In this document: positions 8,625 through 17,927 of the stretch, in pieces
Position numbering within the stretch: position 1 is the first letter of the stretch
Layout: each line of letters begins with the position of its first letter
Assembly (NCBI RefSeq): GCF_029714365.1
Contig: NZ_CP121660.1
Coordinates: 186,001-250,000, forward strand
DNA from: Sinorhizobium terangae
Lineage (GTDB): Bacteria; Pseudomonadota; Alphaproteobacteria; Rhizobiales; Rhizobiaceae
Direction of reading: 5' to 3'
DNA length: 64,000 nt
Position numbers and translations under genes: made by a program
The notes under the pieces: model-generated
What the model was told of the DNA's origin: nothing
Database searches by the model: none
Seen by the model: the letters and a program-made list of their open reading frames with translations, nothing else

Positions 8625-9266
8625 ATGGACGCGATAAAGGCTTCCGACCTGATTCGGCTTTTCGAAACCTGGAAGGCGCTTTTCGCAGAACAGCGTGACT
8701 TCCTCATCTCGCTCGATGGCAAGGTGGGCGACAGCGACCTCGGCATCACCATGAGCAAGTCGTTCGCCGCCGCCGCCGAGACGGTTGCGGCCGAGGGCGA
8801 GGCGGCGGGAATTTCCAAGCTGTTGCGCACAGCCGGGGCGACGATGGCCCGCACCGCGCCCTCCACAATGGGAACACTGACTGCGACCGGTTTCCTGCGC
8901 GCGAGCAAAGCGACCGAAGGCGCGGACGCGTTGGGGACGGCCGAGGTCGCCGGTTTCTGGCGGGCGTTCCGCGACGGCGTTGCGGAGCGAGGCAAGGCCA
9001 AGCTCGGCGATAAAACGCTGCTCGACGTGCTGGACCCGATTGTCGTGACGCTCGAGGCGCAGGCCGAAAGCGGCGCGTCGCTCGCCGAGGCGCTGGCTGC
9101 GACCTCGGCCGCGGCAGAGCAGGCGCTTGAGGCAACCAAGTCCATGCTCGCGCAACACGGCAAGGCGGCTGCCTTTCAGGAGAAGACCATCGGCCTGCAG
9201 GATGCAGGTGCAACCGTTGGCTATTTCCTGATCAGGCGCATGGCGGAGTTTGTTGCGAAAGCATAA
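8625..9266 (+). CDS. dhaL: DhaL-type ketose kinase, nucleotide-binding subunit
   Basis: 213 aa, the usual DhaL length. The Mg-nucleotide site SLDGKVGDSDLG keeps Asp31, Asp36 and Asp38 with the same spacing as E. coli DhaL; the His that usually follows the last Asp is Leu39 here. TMGTLTATGFL near residue 85-95 corresponds to the nucleotide-binding turn. TTG at 8607 is in frame, but the GAGG at 8615-8618 indicates ATG at 8625. It forms the two-subunit kinase with DhaK, 14 bases upstream, and is the last gene of the operon. It converges with lacK across 43 bases. Confidence 0.88.
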   Translation: MDAIKASDLIRLFETWKALFAEQRDFLISLDGKVGDSDLGITMSKSFAAAAETVAAEGEAAGISKLLRTAGATMARTAPSTMGTLTATGFLRASKATEGADALGTAEVAGFWRAFRDGVAERGKAKLGDKTLLDVLDPIVVTLEAQAESGASLAEALAATSAAAEQALEATKSMLAQHGKAAAFQEKTIGLQDAGATVGYFLIRRMAEFVAKA

Positions 9267-9309
9267 CTCCTCGATTACGTGACGCGGCCGCTGCCTCTAC
9301 AGCGCCGCG

Positions 9310-10386
9310 CTACCGCAGGCGCCTGCCATTGACATCGAAAACGAGCGCGGAGGCGGGGTCGAAGCGGGCGGCGATGCGGTCGCCCGACTTCAGTCCGCGG
9401 CCGTTTTTCGTTTCGATGACGACGAGATCGCCCTTGCCGTGGCGGGCATAGGCGAAGGTTTCGCCGCCGAGATGTTCGAGCATGTCGATCGTGAGATCGA
9501 GGGCCGCGGCCCCGCTTTCCTTGAAGTGCTCCGGGCGGATACCGACGGTTACCGGGGTTCCCGGCGCCGCCGCATCGAGTTGCACCGGGATCTTTGCGTC
9601 TCGGTAGTCCGGCAGGCGCACACAGAGCTCTCCGCCGTCGCCACGCTCTGCCACACCCTTGAGGAAATTCATCTTCGGCGAACCGATAAAGCCGGCGACG
9701 AAAAGATTGGCCGGATCGTCGTAAAGTTCGAGCGGCGAGCCGACCTGCTCGACCACGCCGCCGCGCATGACCACGATCTTGTCGGCAAGCGTCATCGCTT
9801 CGACCTGATCGTGGGTAACGTAGACGATCGTGGTGGCGAGCGTCTTGTGGAGCCGCGCGATCTCGATGCGCATGTGCACGCGCAGCTCCGCGTCGAGATT
9901 GGACAACGGTTCGTCGAAAAGGAAGATTTTTGGGTGCCTCACGATCGCCCGGCCGATCGCCACGCGCTGGCGCTGCCCGCCGGAAAGTTGCTTCGGCTTC
10001 CGGTCGAGCAAGGGGTCCAGTTCGAGGATTTTAGCAGCCTCGCCAACGCGGCGTTCGATTTCCGCCTTGGCGACGCCGGCGAAGCGCAGGGCAAAGCCCA
10101 TGTTCTCCCGCACGGTCATATGCGGGTAGAGCGCATATGACTGGAAGACCATGGCGATGCCGCGCTTCGACGGATCGACATCGTTCATCCGCTCGCCGTC
10201 GATCGTAAGATCGCCGGAGGTGATCTCCTCGAGTCCGGCGATCATCCGCAAGAGGGTCGACTTGCCGCAGCCGGATGGACCGACGAAGACGACGAACTCG
10301 CCGGATTTTATGTCGAGATCGACGCCCTTGATGACCTCCAGACTGCCATAGGATTTGCAGATGCCGCTGAGTTGCAGGTCGCTCAT
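9310..10386 (-). CDS. lacK: Lactose ABC transporter ATPase
   Basis: 358 aa, MalK/UgpC type. Walker [10 protein letters not shown] near residue 37, signature [14 protein letters not shown], Walker [14 protein letters not shown], then a C-terminal OB-fold (TOBE-like) regulatory domain from about residue 240. It is the last gene of lacE-lacF-lacG-lacZ-lacK and overlaps lacZ by ATGA. The order and position match the S. meliloti lacEFGZ1K1 operon. It hydrolyses ATP to drive LacFG. Confidence 0.92.
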   Translation of the reverse strand: MSDLQLSGICKSYGSLEVIKGVDLDIKSGEFVVFVGPSGCGKSTLLRMIAGLEEITSGDLTIDGERMNDVDPSKRGIAMVFQSYALYPHMTVRENMGFALRFAGVAKAEIERRVGEAAKILELDPLLDRKPKQLSGGQRQRVAIGRAIVRHPKIFLFDEPLSNLDAELRVHMRIEIARLHKTLATTIVYVTHDQVEAMTLADKIVVMRGGVVEQVGSPLELYDDPANLFVAGFIGSPKMNFLKGVAERGDGGELCVRLPDYRDAKIPVQLDAAAPGTPVTVGIRPEHFKESGAAALDLTIDMLEHLGGETFAYARHGKGDLVVIETKNGRGLKSGDRIAARFDPASALVFDVNGRRLR

Positions 10387-12641
10387 GCGCTCGCTGCTCC
10401 TTCGACGGAGAGCTCCACCTTCGCCGAGCCGAGCCGCGGCGAAGTGACGGTGACGACGACGTCGCCCGTTTCCCCTGTCGATTCCAGCCAGAAGCCGGCC
10501 GAGCCACCCTGGAAGACAATCCGGCTCGGGCCGGTGAGCCGCGCCGGCCCTTCAACCGTGACGTCTACCGCGTCGTTCAGGAAGGGCAGGATGTTGCCGA
10601 CCTGATCCAGCGCGCGGACGATCACCCGCACGCTGTCGCGCCCCTCGGCATGGAGCGTCCTGCTGTCGGCCGCGATCTCCAAGGTCGTCGGAACGGGATC
10701 GGCGACCATGTGCAGAGTGATCACCGGCTTGCCGGCGATGAAGCCGATAAAGGTTGCATCCTCCCACTTCATGCCCCAGACGCCGAGCTCGTCCTTGGTG
10801 AAGTGGCGATGGTCGATGACGACCGGGGCATGCGGCAGATGCGGGAAGTTGTGGCGGTCGGGCCCGATGCGTTTTGTCAGCGAGCCGTATCTCAGTTCGA
10901 TCTCGTCGCAATTGGTGAGCACGATCAGGGGCAGCACGCCGCCGATGTTGCGCTCGCCGCGCGCCCAGAAGGTGACCGGCTTCATCACCACTTGCTCCGA
11001 CGGATCGCACTGGCTGGCATAAACGTAAGCCGCGAATTTGGGCTCGCGGAACATGTCCAGGACGCCGTGATAGCAGATCCGGTCGCCGGAGCCGAAATCC
11101 TTGTGGGTGTTGTAGTCGAACATGCACCAGCCGATCGCGCCGGAAATACTTGGGTCGCTATAAGCGGCGTTCAGCACTTCGAGGTGCCGGCGCACATGCT
11201 CGGCCTGCCGCTGCTCCTGATCGTAGATTTTCGTCGGGAACATGTGGCCGCCGAACTCGGTGATGAGATAGGGCACCTTGCGATCGAGGCCGGTGCATTC
11301 CTGTTGCGGCCGGAGCGCCGTGCGTGGCCGGTTCGAGCCCGGCAGTTCCTCGTTGCCGAGGATGAAGTCGTTCATCGTGTAGACGTCTTCCAAGAACTCG
11401 CTGTCGGTGATGTAGCGCACACCGCCGGTCTGCCGGGTCGGGTCGAGTTCGCGGGCGAGCCGGTTGGTCTCGACGTAGAAGTCGTGCGAATCCTGTGACT
11501 CGTTGATGCGTACGCCCCAGATGACGATCGATGGATGGTTCCAGTCGCGCTCGATCATGCGGCGGACGTTCTGGATCGCCTCCTGTTTCCACGCCTCGCC
11601 GCCGATGTGCTGCCAGCCCGGAATTTCCTCGAAGACGAGCAGGCCGAGCCGGTCGCAATGGTCCAGGAACCACTTCGACTGCGGATAATGCGAGGTGCGC
11701 ACGAGGTTGCAGTGGAGCGTGTGTTTGAGGATCTCCGCGTCGCGCTCCTGGGCGCTCCGGCCCATGGCATAGCCGACATAGGGGAAGGACTGGTGACGGT
11801 TGAGGCCGCGGATCTTGAGCGGCCGGCCGTTGAGGCGGAAGCCTTCCGTCGTGAACTCCGCCGTGCGGAAGCCGAAACGCGAGGAGAGAAGATCACGGCC
11901 GTGATCGGTCCTGAGCTGAACTTCGACCTGGTAAAGCACCGGATTGTCGATATCCCAGAGCGAGAGGCCAGTGAGGCCGCTCATTTCGAGCGTGACGCTT
12001 TCTCCGCGGGTCTCGCCGACCGCCTCAGCGAGCAGTTCGCCCTCCGCGTCCCTCAAGAGCGCCGTTACCGTTCCGGAGAAGGTAAGACCCTGCGGATTGG
12101 CGAGATCGCAGCGGACGGTGACCGACTTCGTCTCGGCAAGAACATCATGTGTCTCAATCTTGATATTGGCGATCGAGACCGCGTCGGTGATCTTCAGCCA
12201 GACGTCACGATAGATGCCGGCATAGGTGAGATAGTCAATCCGGCCGCCGAACGGCGGGATCTCCGGATTCTCGCTGCCGTCGATCTTGACCGTGATCAGG
12301 TTGTCGTCTTGGCGTAGCTTGCCCGTCAGCCGCACCTCGAACGGCGTGTAGCCGTCCTTGTGGGCGATGATCTCCTCGCCGTTGAGGTAGACGACGGCAT
12401 CCGCCATCGCCGCATCGAAGACGAGCGAGACTTCGCGCTCGGCAAATTCCGCGCGCCAGGGCAGCACCTTCTGATAGGTGAAGGCGCGTTGGTAGGACGT
12501 CTCGTCGAAATAGTTGAACGGCAGCTCGACGGCATTGTGCGGCAGGCTGACGGTCCTCCCGGCCAATGGTTTGCCGGCTTCGGCAGCCGTGAAGCCCTCG
12601 GAAAAGATCCATGAATCGTTGAACGAAGTAACAGAGCGCAT
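10383..12641 (-). CDS. lacZ: Beta-galactosidase, glycoside hydrolase family 2
   Basis: 752 aa, shorter than E. coli LacZ and like rhizobial LacZ1. Domain order is the GH2 sugar-binding domain (about 1-150), an Ig-like domain (150-260), the TIM barrel (from about 265) and a C-terminal beta domain. The acid/base Glu is E381 in WGVRINES and the nucleophile is E462 in YLITEFGG. It would cleave imported lactose in the cytoplasm. Three ATGs in a row (12647, 12644, 12641) are possible starts; an AGGA at 12648-12651 favours 12641. The frame stays open far upstream through lacG, but that part is not lacZ. It overlaps lacK by ATGA. Confidence 0.93.
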   Translation of the reverse strand: MRSVTSFNDSWIFSEGFTAAEAGKPLAGRTVSLPHNAVELPFNYFDETSYQRAFTYQKVLPWRAEFAEREVSLVFDAAMADAVVYLNGEEIIAHKDGYTPFEVRLTGKLRQDDNLITVKIDGSENPEIPPFGGRIDYLTYAGIYRDVWLKITDAVSIANIKIETHDVLAETKSVTVRCDLANPQGLTFSGTVTALLRDAEGELLAEAVGETRGESVTLEMSGLTGLSLWDIDNPVLYQVEVQLRTDHGRDLLSSRFGFRTAEFTTEGFRLNGRPLKIRGLNRHQSFPYVGYAMGRSAQERDAEILKHTLHCNLVRTSHYPQSKWFLDHCDRLGLLVFEEIPGWQHIGGEAWKQEAIQNVRRMIERDWNHPSIVIWGVRINESQDSHDFYVETNRLARELDPTRQTGGVRYITDSEFLEDVYTMNDFILGNEELPGSNRPRTALRPQQECTGLDRKVPYLITEFGGHMFPTKIYDQEQRQAEHVRRHLEVLNAAYSDPSISGAIGWCMFDYNTHKDFGSGDRICYHGVLDMFREPKFAAYVYASQCDPSEQVVMKPVTFWARGERNIGGVLPLIVLTNCDEIELRYGSLTKRIGPDRHNFPHLPHAPVVIDHRHFTKDELGVWGMKWEDATFIGFIAGKPVITLHMVADPVPTTLEIAADSRTLHAEGRDSVRVIVRALDQVGNILPFLNDAVDVTVEGPARLTGPSRIVFQGGSAGFWLESTGETGDVVVTVTSPRLGSAKVELSVEGAASA

Positions 12642-12649
12642 CATCATTC

Positions 12650-13471
12650 CTATTTGACTGAGCCCAGCATGCCCTGGACGAACTGACGTTGCATGAAGAA
12701 GAACACGGCAAGGGTCGGAAGTGTTGCGAGAACGGTTCCGACCATGACGACGCCGTAATCGGGGTAATAGGCTGAGGCGAGCGAGGAGATCACCAGCGTG
12801 ATCGTCTTCGTTTCGTTCGACTGCAGCACGATCAGCGGCCAGAGATAGTTGTTCCAGGCCGTCATGAAGACGATGATGAAGGCCGCCGCATAAGTTGAGC
12901 GCATCACCGGTACGTAGATAAAGAGGAAGATCTGCCATTCTTTCAGGCCATCGACCTTCGCGGCGTCGCGCAATTCCGACGGAAACGCCTTCGTGCACTG
13001 GCGGAAATAGAAGACGACGAAAGCCGAGGCGATCGTTGGCAGCACGACCGCGATGTGCGTGTTGATGAGGCCTGCCTTGCCCATCATGATGAAGAGCGGG
13101 ATCATCAGCGCCGCGAACGGGATCATCAGCGTCAGGAGCATGGCGCGATAGAGACGCTCGCGGTGGTGCGAGCGGAATATCTCGAAACCGTAGCCGGCGA
13201 GCGACGAGACGGCGAGCGTCAGCACGGTCGAGAGGATTGCGATCTTTGCGGAATTCCAGAAGACGAGCGGGGCGTTCACCTGGGTGAAGAAGGTGCTGAC
13301 ATTGGTTGCGAGGGCAGCACCCGGCAGCACCCTTCCCTTGATGATATCGATCGACGAATTGGTGGCGCCGAGGATCATCCAGAAGAATGGGAAGACGGAG
13401 AGGAAGGCCATCAGCCCCAGGAAACCGTAGGTGAGAAGTGCGCCGGCGGCGCGTCCGATGCCGTTCGTCAT
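12650..13471 (-). CDS. lacG: Lactose ABC transporter permease (LacG/MalG-like)
   Basis: 273 aa, six predicted membrane helices. The cytoplasmic coupling motif is seen as [17 protein letters not shown], the EAA loop of sugar permeases. The C-terminus [17 protein letters not shown] is typical of MalG-type permeases. The start at 13471 overlaps the lacF stop (ATGA). An in-frame extension to 13909 exists, but it runs antiparallel to nothing but lacF coding sequence and is not used. Partner of LacF. Confidence 0.93.
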   Translation of the reverse strand: MTNGIGRAAGALLTYGFLGLMAFLSVFPFFWMILGATNSSIDIIKGRVLPGAALATNVSTFFTQVNAPLVFWNSAKIAILSTVLTLAVSSLAGYGFEIFRSHHRERLYRAMLLTLMIPFAALMIPLFIMMGKAGLINTHIAVVLPTIASAFVVFYFRQCTKAFPSELRDAAKVDGLKEWQIFLFIYVPVMRSTYAAAFIIVFMTAWNNYLWPLIVLQSNETKTITLVISSLASAYYPDYGVVMVGTVLATLPTLAVFFFMQRQFVQGMLGSVK

Positions 13472-14367
13472 TTGTCGCGCTCCCGGGCTGCAAAGAATTG
13501 AAAGAAGGCGAGAAGCGCGACCAGCACGACGATGACGTAGGAGACCGTCGCCGCATAGCCGAAATTCGGCATGAAGCGGAAGGTGAGATTGTAGATGTAG
13601 AGCGACAGCGTCAGCGTCGCATTGGACGGTCCGCCCCGGCCTTCGGTGAGATTGTAGACTTCGTCGAAGAGCTGCAGCGTGCCGATCGTCGAGATCACCG
13701 TGGTGAAGAGGATGACCGGTTTTAAAAGCGGGATGGTGATGTGGGTGAAGCGTGCCCAGGCGGGGACGCCGTCGATGCGGGCCACCTCGTAGATCGACCT
13801 GTCGATATTTTGCAGGGCGGCGAGATAGAAGATCATGTTGTAGCCGGTCCAGCGCCAGGTGATGGCGATGATGACGAGCACCTTCGCCCAGAAGGGATGG
13901 GTCAGCCACGGAATCGGCGAGGAAATCACCCCGAGCGCTGCGAGCGTCGAATTGACCACGCCGTCGGGGGCGAACATGCCCTTGAACAGCACCGAATAGG
14001 CGACCAGCGAGGTGACGCAGGGCAGGAAGATCGCCGTGCGGAACAGCCCGCGCCCGAAGATCCGTGGATTGTTGAGGATCGACGCCAGGATAAGCGCCAG
14101 AACGATCATGATCGGCACCTGGACGACGAAATAGGTCATCGTGTTGGTGAGCGCCTTGATGAAAACCGGATCATTCCAGAGGCGGACGATGTTCGCGAAG
14201 CCGGCGAACTTCATCATCATGCCGCGGCCGGACTGGAAGGACATCCAGAGCGACCAGACGATCGGGTAGATCATGAAAAGGCCGATCAGCCCGAGCACCG
14301 GGGCAACGAAAAGCCAGCCATTGACGTCGTAGTAGCGGCCGATGCTGCCGCGGCGCGCGTGAACCAT
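13468..14367 (-). CDS. lacF: Lactose ABC transporter permease (LacF/MalF-like)
   Basis: 299 aa with six predicted helices and the EAA loop YEVARIDGVPAWARFTHI. Several upstream ATGs are in frame (14373, 14379 and 14439), but GAGGA at 14373-14377 selects ATG at 14367 (MVHARRGSIG). It is the second gene of the lac operon, 93 bases after lacE; that spacer is GC-rich. It forms the membrane channel with LacG. Confidence 0.92.
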   Translation of the reverse strand: MVHARRGSIGRYYDVNGWLFVAPVLGLIGLFMIYPIVWSLWMSFQSGRGMMMKFAGFANIVRLWNDPVFIKALTNTMTYFVVQVPIMIVLALILASILNNPRIFGRGLFRTAIFLPCVTSLVAYSVLFKGMFAPDGVVNSTLAALGVISSPIPWLTHPFWAKVLVIIAITWRWTGYNMIFYLAALQNIDRSIYEVARIDGVPAWARFTHITIPLLKPVILFTTVISTIGTLQLFDEVYNLTEGRGGPSNATLTLSLYIYNLTFRFMPNFGYAATVSYVIVVLVALLAFFQFFAARERDK

Positions 14368-14460
14368 CGTCATCCTCATGGGAAGGAACGGAAACCTGTC
14401 GGCCGCACGTCGAGGCGCGGCCGGATGGCGGGCGGTCACCCGCCCGCCTTCGTCATCCGG

Positions 14461-15732
14461 TCACTGGATCTGCGCGCTGACCTCGGCATCGATCGCCTTG
14501 AGGACGTCGTCGACCGGCGTTCCCTGCGTCAGCGCCGGTAGCTGCGCGGTGACGGCGGTATCCGCCTCGTTGGTGAAGATGCCGTAATTCACCGACGGCA
14601 CCTTGGCGAGCCAGTCGGAGAAGTTCTGCCAGACCTTCTCGCCGCCGAAGAAGGGATCGGCCTGCTCGTAAGCCGCTCCGCCGCGCGCGGCGAGCAGCGA
14701 GCCGACGGCGCCGCGGTCCTGCAGGATCTTCTGGTAGAAATCGATGTCCTTGCCGTAGATCTCGTTGAGGAAATCGATCGCCTCGGCCTTCTCGGCCGAG
14801 CTTTCAAGCACATACCAGCTCGACCCGCCGAGGTTCGAGGCTTGCGTGGCGCCGTCGATCGAAAGCTTCGGAATGGGCGCGACTCCCCATTTGCCCGCCT
14901 GATCCGGCTGCGCCTTGACGGTGCCGGTGATCCAGACGCCGGTGACGACCGCGGCGACATCGCCGGAGGTGAAGGTTCCGACCCAGTCGGACCAGCCGGC
15001 CGCCGGCTTGTAGATATTGGCCGACATGATCTTGCCGACAGTTTCGAGGGCAGCCTTCAGCGCGGGATTGCCGGTGACATTGGCCTTGCCATCCTTGTCG
15101 AAATACCACTGTCCCGCCGACTGCATGATGATGCGGACGAGACCGGCATCATTGGGGTCAAGCCCCATCATCTTCTTGCCCGTCTTTTCCTCGACCTGCT
15201 GGCCGATCTCGATGAAGCGATCCCAGGTGAGGTTCTGCATGTCTTCCGGCTTGATTCCGGCCTGTTCGAGATAATCCTTGCGGTAATAAAGGCCGGTGAC
15301 GCCGGAATCGAACGGCATGCCATAGACCTGGCCGTCAACAGTCATCACCTCGACCTTGTAGGGAGCGAAGCCGGAATAATCGACCGTGCCGGAGAGAGGC
15401 GCGAAGGCGCCGGGGAAGGATTGGAGATATTTCTGCGCGCCGTAGTCCTCGATCAGGACAATGTCGGGCAGCGCATCGGCGGTGCCGGAGGCAAGACCCG
15501 TCTGAAGCTTCTGCTCGACGTCGGTCTTGGCGAAATCGACGACGTTGAAGGTTACGTCCGGATGAGTCTTCGTGTAGCGGGCGCCGGCCTCCTTCATGAT
15601 CGCGACGTTGAAGTTCGGATCCCAGCACCAGATGGTGATTTCCTTCGCCTCGGCGGCGGTCACCGCCAGAAAGCTCACGCTCGCCAGCGCAAAGCCGGCG
15701 ATACGCGGCAAAGCACGCGCCAAATTATCCAT
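14461..15732 (-). CDS. lacE: Lactose-binding periplasmic protein
   Basis: 423 aa. Sec signal peptide (MDNLARALPRIAGFALASVS, likely cleavage after AAEA), mature start KEITIWCWDPNF, which I recognise from S. meliloti LacE. It is a family 1 extracellular solute-binding protein. First gene of the lac operon. A 14-base palindromic operator lies about 90-103 bases upstream of the start (15822-15835), the same as one upstream of the LacI/EbgR-like regulator. Confidence 0.92.
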   Translation of the reverse strand: MDNLARALPRIAGFALASVSFLAVTAAEAKEITIWCWDPNFNVAIMKEAGARYTKTHPDVTFNVVDFAKTDVEQKLQTGLASGTADALPDIVLIEDYGAQKYLQSFPGAFAPLSGTVDYSGFAPYKVEVMTVDGQVYGMPFDSGVTGLYYRKDYLEQAGIKPEDMQNLTWDRFIEIGQQVEEKTGKKMMGLDPNDAGLVRIIMQSAGQWYFDKDGKANVTGNPALKAALETVGKIMSANIYKPAAGWSDWVGTFTSGDVAAVVTGVWITGTVKAQPDQAGKWGVAPIPKLSIDGATQASNLGGSSWYVLESSAEKAEAIDFLNEIYGKDIDFYQKILQDRGAVGSLLAARGGAAYEQADPFFGGEKVWQNFSDWLAKVPSVNYGIFTNEADTAVTAQLPALTQGTPVDDVLKAIDAEVSAQIQ

Positions 15733-15821
15733 TGCTTCCTCCCAAAGTTCGTTCCCCGAGACAGTCCTCCCTGTCTCGGTGGCGGAGTATTTCTCAAAAT
15801 TTGGAAGGACGCAATATTTTC

Positions 15822-15835
15822 AGTAAATTTTTACT
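15822..15835. promoter_or_regulatory. Lac operator, copy upstream of lacE
   Basis: AGTAAATTTTTACT: six-base arms AGTAAA/TTTACT around TT. The identical 14 bases occur at 17812-17825 upstream of the regulator gene. The exact duplication in two promoters of the same system is the evidence; binding by the regulator is inference. Confidence 0.75.
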
Positions 15836-15864
15836 TTCGACGTCCGTGGCCGGGCCAAGTGAGC

Positions 15865-16302
15865 TCACGCGGGCTCAATATCGGTCTGTGAAAAATCATC
15901 TCCTTTGAAGAGAAGCGGAAGGTCGTGCACCCTCGCGCACGCGTAGGAAAAGCAATCTCCAAAATTGAGCCTTGCGGGATGGGCGACCACGCTGCCATAG
16001 ATCCGGCAGGCTTCGATCGCGGTGCGATGCATTGCACCATCGATGACAATCTCTTTCGCGCCTATTGTCTCTATGAACGCGTCAACGTGCCGCTGCGCAA
16101 GATCGATCAGGTCGGGCGGAATTGGCGCTTGGATTCCAATGGCGCCGTCCCGTTTCTTGCGGGCGAGGCTAATGACCGCCTCGTATATGGAAAGCGACGA
16201 ATAGTAGATTGGCTTGTTCGAATGCTCGATCTTGGAGATCAGGGTATCCGCATCTTCCTCGTCACCGAGGATCGCGACTATTGCGGAGGCATCCAGGAAC
16301 AT
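15865..16302 (-). CDS. vapC: VapC-type PIN-domain toxin
   Basis: 145 aa, PIN-domain ribonuclease. The acidic catalytic residues are visible: Asp in MFLDASAIVAIL, Glu in SIYEAVISLARK, Asp in RLNFGDCFSYACA, and a last acidic cluster at KGDDFSQTD. The start at 16302 shares one base with the vapB stop (TGATG), the normal toxin-antitoxin coupling; an in-frame ATG 15 bases upstream is less likely. Target RNA unknown. The pair separates the lac operon from its regulator. Confidence 0.9.
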   Translation of the reverse strand: MFLDASAIVAILGDEEDADTLISKIEHSNKPIYYSSLSIYEAVISLARKKRDGAIGIQAPIPPDLIDLAQRHVDAFIETIGAKEIVIDGAMHRTAIEACRIYGSVVAHPARLNFGDCFSYACARVHDLPLLFKGDDFSQTDIEPA

Positions 16303-16547
16303 CAGATGCCGCCCCACTGCTCGTCAGTGAACTTCTTCATGTCGAAATTCCGATCGTCCTCGCCCATGGCGCGGACCCCATCCTGAAGTATTTTGATCCG
16401 GTCCTTCAACGGGATGGCTTTCCGGGCCCGCTCCAATTCGTTGAGCAGCGCTCTGCGCACCGCCTCGGTCTTGTTGGGGGCCTTGGTTGCCTGCTGGACC
16501 TGCTTTGCAAGCTCGTCAACGGTATCGTCGCGAATATAGAGGGACAT
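16302..16547 (-). CDS. vapB: VapB-type antitoxin
   Basis: 81 aa. The N-terminus MSLYIRDDTVDELAKQVQQA plus NKTEAVRRALLNELERA is that of PSK/Rv0623-type VapB antitoxins (ribbon-helix-helix-like DNA binding), and the C-terminal acidic tail would wrap VapC. GGAG at 16555-16558 is seven bases from ATG 16547 but only one from ATG 16553, so 16547 is the start. It should bind the repeats at 16560-16607 and repress its own operon. Confidence 0.88.
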   Translation of the reverse strand: MSLYIRDDTVDELAKQVQQATKAPNKTEAVRRALLNELERARKAIPLKDRIKILQDGVRAMGEDDRNFDMKKFTDEQWGGI

Positions 16548-16559
16548 CGGCATTCTCCG

Positions 16560-16607
16560 GCGTATATCTCATTCGGAATATACGGATATTCTAAGCGGAA
16601 TATACGC
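16560..16607. promoter_or_regulatory. Putative VapBC autoregulatory operator
   Basis: GCGTATAT (16560-16567) and ATATACGC (16600-16607) form outer inverted arms. Inside, CGGAATATACGG (16574-16585) and CGGAATATACGC (16596-16607) are near-identical direct repeats spaced 22 bases, two helical turns. The block stands immediately upstream of vapB, as expected for a cooperatively bound antitoxin site. Confidence 0.7.
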
Positions 16608-16669
16608 CGATGCAAGCCGGACCACTCAAGGGCGACAATGTGCGGCCAGAGGAGCCAGTCTTCGCCTAC

Positions 16670-17713
16670 TTACACCGATTGCCTAAGCCGACCACTATCC
16701 TGAAAGGGCGTACTGCCACGCCAGATGATTTCCGTCCCGAGCACCACCTTTTTGGCGATCTCGCGCCCCGAAAGGCGCTCGAGAAGCAGGTCGACCGCGG
16801 TTTCCCCGATCAGTTCCGCCGGAATTTTTACCGTCGAAAGCGGGGGCCCGAGAAACTGTGCGACGGGAATGTCGTTGAAACTAACCACGGCGACGTCGTC
16901 AGGAATTTTGAAACCCATTTCATGGATCGCGCGATAGGCGCCGAGCGCCATGTTGTCGTTGCAGGTGATCAGGATTGTCGGCGGATTGGGCTTCGACAGC
17001 ATCGCCTTGGCGAGCGTATAGCCGCTGTCCGGTGTCATTCGCTCGACCATGCACAATTCCGGATCATAGAGGCCGGCCTTGGTCATCCAGTCGATGTAGG
17101 TGCGGCAGCGACGTTCCGCATGGATGTTGTCGGGGCCGTAGAAGGCGTCGATCCAGCCGATGAAACCGATGCGGCGATAGCCCATGCCGTGGATGGCTGC
17201 CAAGAGCCGGCTCATGGCGAGGGAAACGTCGCTCAGCACCGCGTCGTCCACGTCTCCGGCAGGCGCATAATCGGCGAACACCAGGTGCCGGCTATGGCGG
17301 CGTAGCCATTCGAGCTCGTCGCCATAGTAGTGGCCAACGGCCACCACGCCCGAGGCTCCCTCCAGCATTGCCGCCTCGGGAGCGCTCCCGGTCAGAAAAA
17401 CCTTGACGACCTCGCTTTTCAACGCCTGGCAGCGGCTTTCGATGCCGAGCCTGACGCCGACATAATAGGGATCTGCAAGTTCCTGGGCGGGATCGAGGAA
17501 ATGGACGAGCGCGATCTTCAGCCCGGCGCCGCCGCCCTGAGCCGCGGCGCGGATGCGGTTGCGCGGTGTCGCATAATTGAGCGCCTCGGCGGTCTCGATG
17601 ATCGCCTGACGCTTGCTGGTGGAAATCGACAGCGTCGGATCGTAGTTCAAGACCCGCGAAACGGTCGCCGATGATACGCCGACCGCCGAAGCGATTTCCT
17701 TTATCGTAACCAT
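16670..17713 (-). CDS. lacR: LacI-family regulator of the lac operon (EbgR-like)
   Basis: 347 aa. LacI HTH at residues 3-23 (IKEIASAVGVSSATVSRVLN). The body resembles E. coli EbgR: DPYYVGVRLGIESRCQ, VVSFNDIPVAQF and PPLSTVKIPAELIGETAVDLL, consistent with a beta-galactoside effector. Its own promoter carries AGTAAATTTTTACT at 17812-17825, the same 14 bases as in front of lacE, which ties it to lacEFGZK and suggests autoregulation. vapBC lies between it and the operon. Family is certain; the lac assignment rests on the shared operator and similarity. Confidence 0.85.
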   Translation of the reverse strand: MVTIKEIASAVGVSSATVSRVLNYDPTLSISTSKRQAIIETAEALNYATPRNRIRAAAQGGGAGLKIALVHFLDPAQELADPYYVGVRLGIESRCQALKSEVVKVFLTGSAPEAAMLEGASGVVAVGHYYGDELEWLRRHSRHLVFADYAPAGDVDDAVLSDVSLAMSRLLAAIHGMGYRRIGFIGWIDAFYGPDNIHAERRCRTYIDWMTKAGLYDPELCMVERMTPDSGYTLAKAMLSKPNPPTILITCNDNMALGAYRAIHEMGFKIPDDVAVVSFNDIPVAQFLGPPLSTVKIPAELIGETAVDLLLERLSGREIAKKVVLGTEIIWRGSTPFQDSGRLRQSV

Positions 17714-17811
17714 GTTGCACTTGTCCTCGTCTCAGCCGCCCAGGATTATCAGGGATCATCGGTCGATGCCACGCGGCAAACGTGGGAACACGATCTTGGC
17801 GCGAGCGCACA

Positions 17812-17825
17812 AGTAAATTTTTACT
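17812..17825. promoter_or_regulatory. Lac operator, copy upstream of lacR
   Basis: AGTAAATTTTTACT, identical to 15822-15835. It lies 99-112 bases upstream of the regulator start and 90-103 in the lacE case, so the promoter geometry is similar. Confidence 0.72.
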
Positions 17826-17927
17826 GACGCTGCGCCATTTGCAAGCGGCAGTTTTGGAAACTTGCGCCGAGACAAGCTTAAACCGTTGAAATCCGACGCG
17901 GAATGCCCTTGGCCACCGGACGCTCGT

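Noticed and set aside
10383..13556. A single 1057-codon frame covering lacZ and most of lacG
   Set aside because: The upstream part is a shadow frame of lacG. lacZ has its own start with a ribosome site near 12641-12647, and lacG is a normal permease.
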